From Phoenix dactylifera (taxonomy: Eukaryota > Streptophyta > Magnoliopsida > Arecales > Arecaceae), in NCBI RefSeq assembly GCF_009389715.1, contig NW_024067689.1, positions 1,240,001-1,304,000 on the forward strand: DNA of 64,000 nt, read 5' to 3'. Below, in pieces: positions 24,334-36,764 of the stretch (the first letter of the stretch is position 1; the number at the start of each line of letters is the position of its first letter). The notes beneath the pieces are model-generated. The model had not been told where the DNA came from. It saw only the letters and a program-made list of their open reading frames with translations, and searched no databases. Made by a program: the position numbers and the translations under genes.

Positions 24334-24916
24334 TGCTACAGAAAATATAATAAGAGGACGAAACCAATCGGACTGAGGCATGAAAATCTCGCTCTCTTTA
24401 AGAAGATTCAAGCCCTCTGCAGTTGGCAAAGCCTAGAACCCGGTACAATAGAGAATACTATGACTTGTCTCCTCTAGGATATAACAGCTCGACGAACGTC
24501 ATATGACAAAGACCAACTCTGCACAAGTAGTCAAGCCCAAAGCTCCACCAAAGAAATAACCTTCTTCGCCAAGAATTCTCTCAAAGTATTTTTTTTTTGT
24601 AAGTAAAACTGAAGTGATATTGTATATATTTGGAATGAAGGAGAAGAAGGGTTTATATAGAGAGTTTGTAACTTTGAATTTATGAGAATAATAAAAACAT
24701 AAATGCACTTAAAAATTCTAAAAGTAACTCCCCCACCAAATACATTTTTCAAAACGGTTCATGAATTATTCCTATTTATTTCCCCATGAATCCTTCATCT
24801 CCCTAGATACATGAATGTTTCATCTCCCTAAATACATGAACCATTCATGAGTCATTAAATACGCCAATCTCATAAATGATATAAATATTAAACTTTAATA
24901 TTAAAATGCACCAACA
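24334..24916 (-). repeat. 3' LTR of the Copia element
   Basis: A 583-bp terminal repeat matching 29417-29992. Relative to that copy it carries small indels, including an extra stretch around 24450-24464. Its outer edge is slightly decayed (tgctacagaaaat against tgttgggggaaat). Confidence 0.9.
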
Positions 24917-25544
24917 TTCCCCTACTCATTTTAATATTAAAACCAAACTTTAGAGAGATTACTAGGCAAAGAGAGATCATTATGCATCATAAAGGTGTGC
25001 TCTGCATTGAACCATCACTTAGTGAAACAGCAATCTCTACTCTAGAGCCAGTAGTGGTCTCAGACTTGAACTATTGCTTAGGGGATATAAAGAATTATTG
25101 CTTACACATAATAATCCAAGTGTTGACATGAGACTTATTAGCCATCATGTTACGGCCATGTGCTATCCCAGTTTTATGAGCATTTTTGAGAATAAGCCCA
25201 ATTCTCATAGGAAGCGGCCCCACTTCCATGCTCATATAGGTGAAATTTGTCAAGGGTGCTCCTGTAACACTGACACCCCACTCATATGAGCTACAGATTT
25301 TCATTAAGAGTTTTGAAAAACTAAACCTCCACAGCATTACAGGATAAATGCACCTATCACATAGGGATGAAAAAAAAACTGTGCGTTTCTTTCGACCACC
25401 ATATGATTCGTTTTTTCATTAAACCTAGTTCTCAGGATCTCTGGGCCCCTAGTTGGGTATCCTCACATGTGGTTCTTGATTGTATAGGCTTCAGTCCCAT
25501 CCCCCTCGATGTATTCCAGACCCTTTCTCTTGATAATGCCGTAG

Positions 25545-28500
25545 TCAGTGGATCTGCAAGATTTTAATGTAATCCACATTAATTATGCAGTTGCTCAAAT
25601 AAGATCTCACAATACTGTGTTTTCTCCTGATAGGCCTGGATTTACCGTTATAATAACGATTTTTCACTTTACTAATTGCAATAGTGCTATCACAATGAAT
25701 TATCACAGATGGAACTGGTTTCTCCCAAAGAGGAATTTTATGCAATAAGTCTCTCAACCAGTTTGCTTTCTTACTAGCTGAAGCTAAAGCTATAAAAGTT
25801 CAGCCTCTATAGTGGAGTTAGCAATAATAGTTTGCTTTTTAGATTTCCAACATATAGCACTACCACCCAATGTAAAAATATAACCACTGGTAGAGAGAGA
25901 ATCACCTGATAATATGTTCCAATCTGCATCACTAAAACCTTCAAGTACAACCGGATACTTTTTAGAAAATAACCCATAATTTTTGGTACCAGATAAATAT
26001 TTCATAACTCGCTCAATGGCATGCTAATGTTCTCTATCTGGCTTGCTAGTAAACCTACTAAGTACTCCTACTGCATATGCAATGTCAGGTCTAGTACAAT
26101 CAGTCATATAATACAAGCTCCCAATAATACTAGCATACTCCTTTTGGTTAATCACATCAATTTCATTTTCCATAGAAAATAAATAAATATTAGCATCAAA
26201 AGGAGTAGCAACATGCTTGCAATCAAAATAGTTATACTTTTTCAAAATTCTTTCAATATAATGCGACTGATTAAGAAAAATTCCTTCACAAGTTTTTGAG
26301 ATTTTCATTCCCAAAATAAAATCAGCCTCACCAAGATCTTTCATTTGAAACTGGCTACAAAGCATATTTTTTGTTTCATTTATAACAGGCAAACTTGAGC
26401 CAAAAATCAATAAATCATCCACATAGAGGCTAACAATAACATGTCCATTTTTTCAAGATTTATAATATATGCACTTATCACATTCATTTGGTTTACAACC
26501 ATTCTCAATCATGCAGGAATCAAATTTTTCATGCCACTACTTAGGAGCTTGTTTTAAGCCATATAGGGATTTGTTAAGCTTACACACTTTACTTTCTTGA
26601 CTATGCTCTATAAAGCCTTCGGGTTGATCTATGTAAATTTTCTTATCTAGGTTTTCATTTAAAAAGTCTTTTTTATATCCATTTGATGAATACTCAGACT
26701 ATGAATTGCAGCCACTACAATTCATAATCTAATGGATGTAACTCTAGTGATTGGAGAAAATGTATCGAAAGAATTAAGGTCGGCTTTTTGTTTAAAACAT
26801 TTTGCTACAAGCCTAGCCTTGAATTTATCAATAGAACCATTAGGTTTTAGTTTTTTTTGGAGGACCCATTTGCAACCAATAGTTTTACAACTATGTGGTA
26901 ATTCCACTAATTTTCAAGTTTGATTAGAAATTAGAGAATCCATCTCATCAGTAACAACCTCTTTCCAAAAAACAGCATCAGGTGAATTTAAAGCTTCTTA
27001 TAAAGTTAAAGAAGTTCCTCCATATTAAACACATAATAGTTAGGGCCAAAATCTTTTTCAACTCTAATCATTTACTCCTTCTCAGCTCAATTTCAAGATT
27101 TTCATAGTTTTGCAAAGAAGTCAAAGAACTAGGCTCACATAAGATATTTTCTCTAAAATATTGACCCCTACTATTTTTAGTTTTGAAAGAAAATTTTTCT
27201 TCATGAAAAATAGCATCACCTGACTCAAAAAGTATATTATTTTCAATATCCAAAAATCTATAGGCTGTACTATTTGTTGCATATCCAAGAAAAGCACAAG
27301 TGGTAGCCTTACGAAAGCCAATTTTAGTCTTTTAGGATTTGTTAGCCTTACGAAAGCCAAACAGCCCCAGACCCTCAAATATCCCAAATTTGGCTTATAC
27401 CTTTTCCGCAACTCAAAAAGAGTGAGTTTTTTTTTCTTATGAGGCACCCTATTTATCACATGACATGCAATCAAATTGTTTCACCCCAAAGATTTAAGGA
27501 AGCACTTGAGTTAATCAACATGGATTTGTCAAATCAATTAAAGTTCTATTTTTTCTCTCAGCTACACCATTAGATGCAGGAAAGTATGAAGGAGTATTTT
27601 TATGGATAATTTCCAAAGATTGTACAAAAGTGTTAAAATTCATATTTACAAATTTAATCACTTCAAAATCTTTTAATTTTTTGGCCAAATTGATTTTCAA
27701 CTTCTTGAAGAAAATCTTTGAATTTTTCAAAAGCATCACTTTTATTTTTCAATAAGTAAACATACGTATATTTTGAAAAATCATCAATAAAAGTGATAAA
27801 ATATATAGTTCCTCTTTGGGTTAAAATTCCTTCAAATTCACAAAGATCAGTATGAATCGGTTCTAACGATTTAGTTTTCTTTCAATACTTTTATGAGGCC
27901 TCTTTGTGATTTTTGCTTGACTACAAATTTCATATTTTTCAAAAACTTTTGTCAGTCCCAGAATTAATCCCAAACTACTCATGATTCCCACGTATCTACT
28001 ATTTATATGACATAAACGAGAATGCCAAAAATTCACAGATGAAAGCATATAAACAAAACTAGATGACGCTTTAATATTCTCAATATTTAACTTAAACATA
28101 CTATCACAAGCATATTCTTTGCCCACAAATATTCCATTTTGGTAATTACATATTGATCAAATTCCATTTTCTGTTGAGTAGAAAACTTGACATCAAATTC
28201 TTCCTTATAAACAGAGTGTGAAGCACATCTTTCAAGAGTAGCACATGTCCAGAGGTGAATTTCAGCTCAACCTCACCACTTCCAAGGACCTTTGTTTGGC
28301 TAGAATCACCAAGCATAATAGTCTCTCATCCTTGAAGGGAGTGTAGTTTTGGAACAAATTTTTATCATAGCAAACATGCCTATTGGCACCAGAGTCTGCC
28401 CACCACCTTTTAACACACCGAACCATATAAATGTCTGTGATCATTCCTACAAGAGGTTCCTCAATTACATTAGCCCAAGGAATAGACCGACATTTTCAGA

Positions 28501-29395
28501 ATCTGCAAGTTCGAGCAATATGCCCATTTTTGCCACAGACAAAACATGCACCAAAAAAATGGTTTTGTGAAGGGGGTATTTGGTTCTTATTTTTCTGACT
28601 CGGATTCCCCTTACTGTGAGGTTTGCCATAAAATTTCATATTTTTCCTCTTTGGCTTCAAATGACTATTTTTAGAAAAATGATCACTAGGCAAAGCATTA
28701 TTTGAAGCAATTAAATTTACCTTGGTGGTGGAATGTTCATTACCCTCTTGTGTAATCAGTGCATCTTGGCCTTGAACTTCCTCCACTTGGATGCGAGTGA
28801 TCAAGGTCTCTAGGGATGTCTCCTTCTACTTGTGGCATATAGATTTCTGAATTTGTCTCCATAATGATGGTAGCTTGTCAATAATACCATCCACAATCAG
28901 GTTATCCCCAATCTTGATGCCTTCAGATTTAACCTCTGCAATGATCATTTGAAAATCTTGTGTTTGCTCAGCAATAGATTTTCTGTCCACCATTTGAAAG
29001 TGAAAAAATTGGCTTGTTGCATATTTCTTTGCGGCAGCTTCTTTAGTATCATACTTGCTCTATAAAGCTTTACAAATGCTTTTTGCAGAAGAGTAAGTAG
29101 TATTGTAATAATCACAGAAATTATCGGCAAGACAATTTAAGAGATAACATCGACAATTATACTTATCTCTGTCATATTTGTCCACTTTCTCTTGATGAGC
29201 TTGATACACTTCATCTATCATCTCATCGGTTGAGATCTTGGTTGGATTTTTCTCGGTAAGAATATAAGAAACATCGAGAAGACTCAAATAGAACAACATC
29301 TTGCTTTTCCATCTCTTGAAGTGGGCTCCCTTGAAATGGAAGGGCTTGTTAAGATCTCCAACATTACCATCGTGCTTCTCAGGGATTGGCTCCAT
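25545..29395 (-). pseudogene. Copia gag-pol remnant
   Basis: Minus-strand pieces in order: a gag start 17 codons into [20 protein letters not shown] at 29395; a CCHC zinc knuckle ([14 protein letters not shown], near 28500); protease with an intact DSGA ([12 protein letters not shown], near 28390); pre-integrase (FWHSRLCHINSRYV, near 28010); integrase fragments (27121-27739); reverse transcriptase (CKWVLQKKLKPNGS near 26870; SLYVDDLLIFG near 26420); and RNase H (FSDADWNILSGDS, 26005-25790). Several stops and frame changes separate the pieces, so no full polyprotein can be made. Confidence 0.9.
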
Positions 29396-29416
29396 TTCAT
29401 TGGCTCTCCTTAAATT

Positions 29417-29992
29417 TGTTGGGGGAAATACAACAAGAGGATGAAACCAATCGGACTAAGGCATGGAAATCTTGCTCTCTTTAAGGAGATTTAAGCCCTC
29501 GACAGTTGGCAAAGCCTAGAACCCGGTGCAGTAGACTTGTCTCCTCCAGAGTACAACAGCCCGATGATCGTCATATGGCAAAAACCAATTCTGCATAAGT
29601 AGTCAAGCCTAAAGCTCCACCAAAGAAACGCCCTTCATTGCCAAGAATTCTCTCAAAGTATTTTTTTTTTGTAAGTAAAAATGAAGTGATACTGTATATA
29701 TTTAGAATGAAGGGGGAGAAGGGTTTATATATGTAGATAGTTTGTAACTTTGAATTTATGAGAATAATAAAAACATAAATACACTTAAAAATCCTAAAAG
29801 TAACTCCCTCACCAAATACATTTTTCAAAAGGGTTCATGAATTATTCCCATTTATTTTTCTATAAATCCTTCATCTCTCCAAATACATGAACGTTTCATC
29901 TCTCTAAATACATAAATCATTCATGAGTCATTAAATACATGAACTTCATAAATGATATAAATATTAAACTTTAATATTAAAATGCACCAACA
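29417..29992 (-). repeat. 5' LTR of the Copia element
   Basis: A 576-bp terminal repeat with TG...CA ends (minus-strand TGTTGGTGCA ... CCCCCAACA). On the minus strand it would carry the element's promoter. Confidence 0.92.
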
Positions 29993-29997
29993 CATAC

Positions 29998-32415
29998 CAA
30001 GGACTGAGGAACATTATAAAACATCCACATTCGGCCATAACAAGGCCAAACAACAAAGCCAAGTGGAAGAGGGGGGGATAAAGAAGCAAAGGCACGCTTA
30101 CCTATCGTCTCCCTACTTGAGCTTCAATTGACTCGGATAGAGCAGGCATCGGTCTTCTGCCCGCTAAAATCACCAAGCGTGCTGCTTCGTATAGAAAAAT
30201 AGAAAATTGCAATTTACTCACGTGCAAGGTGTATTTATTACTTACTTCGGTGCATAAGTAGGTACGGGAATCTAGGGTCCTCCTACGCTGATAATTAATT
30301 CTATAATCTGGCAGTATTCTCGGGCATTGATTCCTAAGTTTTATAATTTGTGCGCCTTGGTGCTCTCCGGCGTTTGAGTTTGAAAGGTTAGAACACATGT
30401 GCATTCGTGTGGACCTATCCTTATGAAATTTACTAAGAAAATTAGAACTTTTAATGGCAGGGCTATCTTTGCTATGACTTTTAATCCTGTAACAATATCA
30501 AATCATGTATTTACCCAGTTTATCCATTAGATAAAGTTGTTTAGCTATCTTTAAAGTGTTATTAAATTGATGAAACTTTCGTAGGCTGGCGACTTATTTA
30601 TTATTATGGTAGAATGAGAGTTTAAAATGCACGTTTAAGAGCTGAATTGAACCGCTATCTATTAAATAAAACAAAATCTCCTAACTACCAAGACAACATT
30701 TGGTAGTAGTTTAAATTTTTATTTTACTCATATTGATAGTTTAAATTATTTATCCTACTTTATAATATTTGAATAATCATTTTTCTTTTTTTAAAAAAAT
30801 GACAAAACGTGCACCTCGTTATAATCTTTTGGAATTTTTAAAATATTGCTACTAAAAATAATTAAGATTTGTTAGTTAGTTCTATCAATTCTAAATATTT
30901 TTCTATTTCATATATTTAATTTTCATAAAAATTTCCTTAAAGAAATACATGATTCGTGATTAGTTTATAGTTATCCTACTTTTTTTTTTTTGCCAAAGAT
31001 AGTTATCCTACTATTAGAAAATAGTGCGGAGTGCATATCCATGCAATTTAAATAACACCAGTTAAAAAATTATCAATAGCCATTTATATTGAAAAATGCT
31101 TTATTTTGAATTTTAAGATACTTTCAAAATGTAATTTTAAAAAAAAATAAGACCAACGATTTTATTTTAAAATAACCAAAACATATCAGAATAAATTATC
31201 TTAAATAACAAAGTTTTAGAGTATTTAAAAGAACAAAATGAAATATATTTTTTAATTTTCTATCAAAAAAGAAATAATATTTATTTTAGTTATTATATTT
31301 TAAATCATGATCTGCACCGCATTTTAGTAATAAAAAAATATAAAATAATAATAAATCATGTATTTTTTAAAAATAAAAAATATTTAATTAATATACGATG
31401 TAGAAAAAGGCGTAGAACTAATAGAACTAATTAAATCCTTTAATTATCTTAAATGGCAAGGTTTCGGAAGTCTCCCAAAGATTAAAACGAAGAATGTATA
31501 TAACCAATGTTTCCATCAAAAATGAAAAAAATGATTAATTAAAATTTATATATAAGCTAGTAGAAATAATTCAGTTCAATCAGGACACGTAAAACGAATA
31601 ATCACCTTAAATTATGCCAAATGTTGTGTTGGTTGTAAAGAGGGTTGTCTTCCACTTGACCGTGAGGACAAAAGTTTTCCTAACCGAGAGCATTAGATGG
31701 CGAGGATTAAATATACAACAAGAACTCAATCTAGGGGCAGATACGTATTTGGATATTTTTACAAGTGAAAATAACGGCTTACAGCTGTTTAATAATGTAG
31801 CATTTGGTCATTATTTCCAGTCTAAAGTATGGCCATTGTAATTCTCCGCTCCCTATACTTCCTATATTCCATTCAGCATGCAGAGGTCTTGGCTCCCATT
31901 ACTCCTTCCAGCGCCGGTGCTTCGTGCTGCAATAATAAGCTACCGACTAGTTTTCTGCGTGAACTCCCTTCTTAATCCAAGCTGAGCTCGGGGTGGGTGG
32001 GGATGGAGTGCTCGTACCATGAAGGAAGGTTAGTCATACATGCATCAGCAATACGGTACGTACTTGACAGTGAACTTGGAAAGAGAATAAAAATGCTACA
32101 GAATATCCAGAATAACTCACGCCATTGTCTCCCCTCGGCCGCTGATTTCCTACTACCAGATAGGACTGGTGAATTCAGCGGTGGTTAAAACAGATGATAC
32201 ATAGCAGTAATTATGAAACACAACAGACTAGAACTAGAAGAACAAGCTCACACACCAACAGAAAGTTGGAATTAAAGAAGGCTCTAATCCAAGTTATACT
32301 AATTCACCAGCCGGATAGACAAGAATAACAGCCGACAAACGCCACAACCAAACCTTCCAAGTTTCCGACAAGAGTACGTACGGACGTGTTATTTGCGCAC
32401 CGATCGACTACCAAA
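29998..32415. other. AT-rich spacer between the Copia element and AOC
   Basis: No gene can be supported. A minus-strand frame at 30404-30102 (containing LYEAARLVILAGRRPMPAL) stops next to a donor-like gataG|GTAAGC and could be an old exon or transcript end, but it is unrecognised. The stretch 30660-31560 is very AT-rich with scattered poly-A/T. Short plus-strand frames at 31614-31841 and 31997-32188 have no protein-like features. Confidence 0.45.
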
Positions 32416-33350
32416 CTAGTTGGTATAATTCTTTACCGCCGCGTGGGGCTCGGCGGCCTTGGCGGCCGGGGTCGGCTCGACGGTCGGCGACGGCGGCACG
32501 GGCTTCCCCAGAAGTTCTTTGGGGAGATCCGGTATCCCCTGGAGATAAAAGGAATAGAATAACTTAAAGGGGAATACAATCTGCTGCAGCTTAACCTTGC
32601 CGTAAACCCCGGTGAATATCCCCGACCCGCCGGTGACGGCCAAGTACGTGTCCTCGTAGGTCAAGTACGCCCCCTGGACCGATATGTGCCCGTAGTCCCC
32701 GAAATAGAAGCTATATATCGCCTCGTATCGGTCTCCGTTGCGTTCCGGGACGTGCTGGATAAGGATGGTGATCCCCGCCGTTATCCCCAGCCTCTTCTCC
32801 AAATTGCCGTGGTAGACCTGGAAGAAAGAGAGGAACTTTCGGTCAGTATATAGGGGGTTCGCGTGAGGGAACGGGAGAGGGAATAGGTGAGGATAAAATG
32901 GGGATAAACTTGCCTTGTTGCTAAAGGGGACGAGATCGCCGAGGGAATTGACTTCCTTCTGGCTCAGGCGGAGGTAGGCTGGGCTGTTGCGGTCCCTCTC
33001 GTTGATTTCGTACACGCACATCTCCTGAACCTTAGCTGATGATTATTGGGGAAAAAGAAAGTTAGTACTGGTGGTCAAAGAAAACAAAGAATTAAATTAA
33101 AGTAGATAGTGGAATAAGGTGGGAATAGAGAAGTACTTGGTCGGGAATCGGAGGATGTCTGCTTGTTGTTGGAAAAGAAGGAGGCGGAGACGGTATGCCG
33201 GAGGGGAAAAGCGGCTACTTTTGGGGGTTTTGTGGGGTTTGGGATAGGGAATTTGAGAGATTTTAGAGATCGGGTTTGTGGGAGAGGAGAGAGGGTTTTG
33301 CCCGAGCTTGGGAGGTTGAGGGAGAAAGTGGGTGCTCTGAGGGAGGCCAT
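32416..33350 (-). CDS. AOC: Allene oxide cyclase, chloroplastic
   Basis: Three exons on the minus strand (33350-33137, 33035-32914, 32817-32416) give 245 residues, normal for plant AOC. Residues 1 to about 70 are a Ser/Pro/Lys-rich chloroplast transit peptide starting [20 protein letters not shown]. The mature barrel follows with [64 protein letters not shown] and [20 protein letters not shown]. The enzyme converts the unstable allene oxide made by allene oxide synthase into cis-(+)-OPDA, the plastid precursor of jasmonic acid. Intron 1 is GT-AG. Intron 2 (32818-32913) has a GC donor, AAG|GCAAGT. An open extension upstream to 33599 is not needed. The Ala/Pro-rich C-terminal tail ([20 protein letters not shown]) is longer than I expect for the family. 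Confidence 0.96.
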
Positions 33351-34671
33351 GAAGGATGGGAGGAGAGCTGCTTCCTGGGTGGAAGGCAAAAGAGAGAGGA
33401 AGGGTCTTGTAGAAGACTGGGTGTGGTCGGAGCACTCGTGAAGCAAAAGTCGAATAGAGCTGGAATAAGGGGTGTGGAATTGTGGAAACAGGAGGATGGA
33501 AAGGAGAGGAAAGACTAGGAAGAAAGAGGCAGGTCTACTTGTGGCACTGCGGAGCGGAGGGCGTGGAGGTGGGCGGAAGGGGCCGCACGAGTTCAACATG
33601 CGGCCGCTGACGAGTGGGATAAAATAATTCTCGGTAGTGGATTGTGGGTCCCTAGGGTCTGTGGTTCCTCAGCGTTCCATGCGGAGGAGGGGCGAAAATT
33701 TATTAGATGAAACAGGTCGAGTAGTTCTGGAGGCGGAAACGCACAGCTGGGGATCGGTGATTGATACATAAGTTTCGCAAATTGATGGAAAGAGTACGAT
33801 TTTTATTAAATTTCGTACATATATTCAGGAAAACAACAAAACGAACAGTCAACTGGATTGGATGATCTTTTGTGCGACCTACCATTCCAGTTGTTTCATT
33901 TGGATTAAAAGCTCGTATGCTTCAGGATCATTACATAATATTTTATTTTCTAATTTGGTTGGCACCATTCATATGTAATGTATAAGCCGTTGTTGAACAA
34001 AAAAAAATAAATCCAGTGAACTGGTCTAAATACCGATGCATGGTATGATAAATAACAGGATGCATGTTTTTTTTTTTTTTGCACTTGAAGGGTTTGATTA
34101 AAAAAGGCAACATGGCAAGTGACTATTGGATTGGTCCACCGAAGTTGATCCATATACGACGCCCACCCACTATTTTTTTTGGGTACATCCATGACTCAGC
34201 TGTGGGTGTTGCTAAAAAAAATCAGAAAGTAAAAAAAGGGCAAGAAAGATAAAAAAAAAAAGCATGACCTACTTAAATAATCTAACTTAAATGATGAGTC
34301 GCGCTACATACTATTGCACTATTCCATCTTTACTGAGTTTGCATCCTAGATCCTTTTTATTGCTGGTTTAGACTAGTAACTCGGCCTGGGGCATGGGTTT
34401 GCTAACAATGGAATACTCTTTTGGATCCAATATCCGTACGCACTTATCACCAAACGCTGCCATTAATGTTTTTATGGTTGTTGGCTCTCTCCTTTCAGTT
34501 TGGAGAAATCAAAAGGTACTGTTTTATTATCATTTTTTTTAAATTAAAGATTTGTTGTTTGAATAATGCTCATCTATGCTGAATTAAAGCGAGGGGCACC
34601 AAGTACATGTGAGTGGAATTGGCAACACACAGCGTCAATTAATTGATTATTTTCTATTTGCATGCGTGAAA
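33351..34671. other. AOC upstream region and spacer
   Basis: The first 250 bp are the GC-rich AOC leader and promoter region, with long open frames on both strands that are compositional. The rest is AT-rich with poly-T/A runs (34062-34080, 34246-34260). No other gene is supported. Confidence 0.5.
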
Positions 34672-34679
34672 TGCACCAT

Positions 34680-36045
34680 TAGGGCTGGAAGTGGGCTCGG
34701 GCCGGCCCGAAGCCCATCGGGTCGGGCCGCCCGCGGGCCGAGCTATGGGCTAGGGCCAATGCATTTCGGGCCGGGCTCGGGCTGAATAATTAAGCCCATT
34801 TCTATTTCGGGCCGGGCTCGGGTATCTCATTGGCCCGGCCCGGGCCCGACCCAAGCCCGCGCCCATACTCAGCCCGAACGCGGCCCGTCCAAGCCCGAGC
34901 CCGTATCACTGTTCACTGATAGTTCCTTTGTGCATTATGTTGCTTTGTTTATTTTTTCTTCGTATGTATGTGAACTCAAGCTGTTTTTTGTTCATGGGTA
35001 CTTGTTTCAACAGGAGAAAATTAGTCATGGTCTGAAGTCGTTCCAGAGACTCGTGAGCACACTGAAGGAAATGTCAATTCGGAAGATGGCTCTCTAAGTC
35101 TGACATAGAGATGTAAGGTTGTATAATTACCAAGAAATTGGTAGGCTACTTATGTAACAACTGGTTAGAGCATGGTCTAATCTTTAGTAATTAATATATA
35201 GAACATCTTTCTGATTTCTTGTATATACAATTTTCATAACAAAGATTCTTGTATTCTTGATCAACTACTGGAAGTCATTGAAAAGGGCATTGATACAGCC
35301 TGGGCTACATAAAAGTCATTTTTTTTCCCAATTTTTTTCCAGGTGTCCGCTGGGCGGGTTTCGAGCAGAAAGTGCTGATCCATCAGTGCATTGTCTTTGG
35401 AGGATCTTCAGGCCAAATAAAGGAAGATCTGCAGTCCTCATCAATGGGTTGGCGCTTCTCTCACGAGACATTGAGAAAGTAAGATAGGTTTTTATTCTCA
35501 CAAGCCAGAATACTAGCAAGGTTTATAACATCACGCCAATTATGGGAAATGAATTGCATGTATATGCCTATCAGCACTAATCTTTGGCTGATATTAAGAT
35601 CTGTAGGACATCCACAGATATCCTCCCTAGAGGGAGGAGGTCCAACTCCCCTCAATTTTCACCTGGCGTTTCCACCTGGTGCCGATCATCATCTTGATCA
35701 TAAAGCAAATAGCTTTCTATGCAATCAAAAGTTGCATCACAGTTGCGATCCATCAGCTATTCGTCAAGTTTGTTGTGCTCATGGCCATTCATAAGGCAGA
35801 TCTTTGCCTACTTATTTGGGCGACCACCGGACTGGGGATCGGGCCGGGCTCGGGATCGGGCTGGCCCAAACGGGCCGGCCCAGGTTAGGGCCCAACTGGG
35901 CCGGCCCAAATGGGCTCGGGCCGGGCTCGGGCCTTGTTCCTTAAAAATTTTTCGGGCCCCGGCCCGGCCCGAAGCCCGAAAAAAAATTCGGACTGGGCTT
36001 GGGTAGGGGTTTGGCCCGATCCGGCCCGGCCCACTTTCAGCCCTA
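34680..36045. mobile_element. hAT-type non-autonomous element 2
   Basis: The inverted ends are tagggctggaagtgggc and, reverse-complemented, tagggctgaaagtgggc. Identical 8-bp flanks tgcaccat (34672-34679 and 36046-36053) mark a hAT-type insertion. Subterminal regions are dense in 'gggccggcccgaagccc' words in inverted orientation. The interior holds exon-like pieces: an acceptor ...caacag followed by a 27-codon frame and TAA (35014-35097) plus 3'-UTR-like AT-rich sequence, and an acceptor ...ttccag at 35341 followed by an open stretch (RCPLGGFRAESADPSVHCLW) ending at a donor-like AAA|GTAAGA. No transposase is seen. Confidence 0.88.
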
Positions 36046-36053
36046 TGCACCAT

Positions 36054-36764
36054 AGCTACTTGCTATGAACAACTGTATCGCGCAATTGGTGTCCCCAGTT
36101 TTTTGCTTCCCCTCCTCACACGGTGTCGGTCTACAAGAATGGTATTAGAAAACCGCCACATTTTGCTAGGCTGATGTATTCGGATGATGCCAGCTGTGGA
36201 AGGACCAGACCGCACCATATCTCATATAGTTTTTTTTTTTTTTAAGACACGATAGCTACACAAGTGGATCCAATAAAATTAAACAAAATATAATAAAAAA
36301 TAAAGAAACCAACTTAAGATTCTTTCAATTTTTTTTTTTTTTTTGCATAATATATAGTATAAAAATCAATCAAGTCTATTTGTCTTATGATAGATATAAG
36401 AGGTCCCCAAAACAAAAACAAAAAAAGAAAGCCACACTTTTTTGCTAGCTTTCAAATATGAGTGGGAGCCGATCGTGGTGGGTCTGCCGCCCTAGTATCC
36501 ATCAAGAACATGTTACGATCTGGAAAACTTTTAATATGCTACCAACCATCGTTGTCGCAGAACCTCTTTATACACGCAGAAAAAGACGCGCCAACGCATT
36601 TGGGCCCCACAACTTGTACCCACGGTCACGTGGGCCACACCCTTCCACCATTTAATGCGCTGGACCTGCTACCGGCTGCAACCCGTTCCGCTACTTTATA
36701 TTTGACACAGTGCACTTTACAAGTATTTAACACCGACCCTTGGCTTGTCGCTTCTGTAATTGTT
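36054..36764. other. PPR upstream region
   Basis: An AT-rich stretch with poly-T runs (36230-36243, 36330-36344) leads into the PPR promoter. A G-box word (tcacgtgg, near 36626) and a TATA-like tttatattt (near 36694) precede the chosen ATG at 36765, which supports that start over the in-frame upstream ATG at 36462. Confidence 0.45.

Larger units (their letters stand above)
24334..29992 (-). mobile_element. Complete, decayed Ty1/Copia LTR retrotransposon (TSD CATAC)
   Basis: Both LTRs are present (29417-29992 as 5' LTR, 24334-24916 as 3' LTR), beginning TGTTGGTGCATTTTAATATT on the minus strand. The element is flanked by identical catac (24329-24333 and 29993-29997), which fixes its limits. 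A polypurine tract (GAGTAGGGGAA) abuts the 3' LTR. The primer site after the 5' LTR is degenerate (AATTTAAGGAGAGCC). Domain order gag, protease, integrase, reverse transcriptase, RNase H on the minus strand identifies Copia. The LTRs differ at many sites, so the insertion is not recent. Confidence 0.95.

Noticed and set aside
33075..33599. 174-codon frame that would extend AOC upstream
   Set aside because: The conserved transit peptide start is the Met at 33350; upstream residues are leader sequence and the frame also reads past the exon 1 donor.
36462..36764. 101-residue upstream extension of the PPR protein
   Set aside because: It contains G-box and TATA-like words and no PPR sequence; the Met at 36765 begins a plausible targeting peptide.
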